This document shows positions 4,866 to 5,275 of a stretch of 5,275 nt of DNA, piece by piece. Origin of the DNA: Gammaproteobacteria bacterium (GTDB taxonomy: Bacteria > Pseudomonadota > Gammaproteobacteria > Pseudomonadales > Pseudohongiellaceae). Below the pieces are notes generated by a model that searched no databases, was not told where the DNA came from, and saw only the letters and a list, made by a program, of their open reading frames with translations. The DNA lies in contig PWQG01000057.1 of assembly GCA_003556835.1 (NCBI GenBank), positions 1 to 5,275 of the forward strand, written 5' to 3'. Each line of letters opens with the position of its first letter. The stretch's first letter is position 1. The translations under genes were made by a program, and so were the position numbers.

Positions 4866-5275
4866 ATGGCTGACAGTTCGTCTGAAGTGGATGTGAAGCG
4901 TAGCGCTCCGAAATTTCCGGAGCATGTCGCCATCATCATGGACGGCAACAATCGCTGGGCCCGGCAGCACGGGCTCAAGGGTGTTGACGGCCATCGCGCC
5001 GGGGCCGAGGCAGCTCGTGATATTGTCGATTCCTGCCTGCAACGGGGCATTCCCTACCTGACCCTGTTTGCATTCAGTAGCGATAATTGGTTGCGTCCAC
5101 GCAGTGAAGTGAACGGACTCATGGCTCTGTTTCTGAATGTGTTGCGCCGTAAGGAAGTCCGGCAGATGCATGCCCGTAATGTTCGGCTGCAGTTCATCGG
5201 TAATCGGGACGCCTTTTCCGAAAGGCTTCGCAAAAGCATGCAGAGTATCGAGAATCTGACTGCTGGCACTCCCGG
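4866..5275 (+). CDS. uppS: Undecaprenyl diphosphate synthase (cis-prenyltransferase), N-terminal part (cut by window edge)
   Basis: Condenses farnesyl diphosphate with eight isopentenyl diphosphates to make C55 undecaprenyl diphosphate, the lipid carrier for peptidoglycan and surface polysaccharides; the enzyme acts at the cytoplasmic side of the membrane. The frame is open to the window end, giving 136 complete codons of an expected 240-260. The cis-prenyltransferase motif HVAIIMDGNNRWA starts at residue 20 and holds the Mg2+-binding catalytic D26. Other landmarks are GHRAG (42-46, with H43), FAFSSDNWLRP (68-78, with N74, W75 and R77), NVRLQFIG (105-112) and the start of the LTAGTP segment (131-136). 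MDGNN in place of the MDGNG of E. coli is a variant I believe is common in this family. It lies 84 nt after frr, across a strong terminator, and is probably followed by cdsA and dxr as in Pseudomonas-type genomes (inferred). Confidence 0.97.
   Translation, partial: MADSSSEVDVKRSAPKFPEHVAIIMDGNNRWARQHGLKGVDGHRAGAEAARDIVDSCLQRGIPYLTLFAFSSDNWLRPRSEVNGLMALFLNVLRRKEVRQMHARNVRLQFIGNRDAFSERLRKSMQSIENLTAGTP

Noticed and set aside
1..5275. Search for mobile elements, CRISPR arrays, tRNA or rRNA genes, or a defence or other accessory system
   Set aside because: Nearly all the sequence is accounted for by seven conserved housekeeping genes in a known order. I found no terminal repeats, spaced direct repeats, integrase or transposase motifs, or RNA gene signatures.

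Overview
The window is a core housekeeping locus of a moderately GC-rich, non-enteric gammaproteobacterium. The gene order glnD-map (leftward) facing rpsB-tsf-pyrH-frr-uppS (rightward), and the close match of every protein to its gammaproteobacterial family, support this. In enterics such as E. coli, dxr lies between frr and the undecaprenyl diphosphate synthase gene. Here uppS follows frr directly, as in Pseudomonas-type genomes. The genus cannot be fixed from the sequence alone.

Layout. Positions 1-419 (minus) hold the first 139 codons of glnD, the PII uridylyltransferase, cut by the window edge. Positions 490-1263 (minus) hold map, methionine aminopeptidase. Positions 1264-1562 are a divergent control region: a likely map promoter on the minus strand, a convincing extended -10 promoter for rpsB on the plus strand, and a structured leader of about 160 nt that is probably the S2-responsive t44/tff-type rpsB leader. 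Then come rpsB (1563-2366), a 127-nt gap with a nested stem-loop, tsf (2494-3366), a 67-nt gap with a small stem-loop, pyrH (3434-4204), frr (4224-4781), a strong intrinsic terminator (4795-4845), and uppS (4866 to the right edge, partial).

How the genes work together. rpsB, tsf and frr supply translation: ribosomal protein S2, the EF-Tu nucleotide exchange factor and the ribosome recycling factor. pyrH makes UDP for RNA precursors and, further on, for UDP-sugar cell-wall precursors. uppS makes the C55 lipid carrier for the wall. Across the divergent region, map trims initiator methionine from new proteins and glnD senses nitrogen status. The locus therefore couples translation capacity, nucleotide supply and envelope synthesis.

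No mobile element, CRISPR array, tRNA, rRNA, defence gene or unknown protein-coding gene is visible, and I see no undescribed system. The points worth a second look are regulatory: the terminator placed just before uppS, the leader structure with an unused GGAGG, the repeated (A/T)TGCAC motif in the divergent promoter region, and the rpsB-tsf stem-loop.
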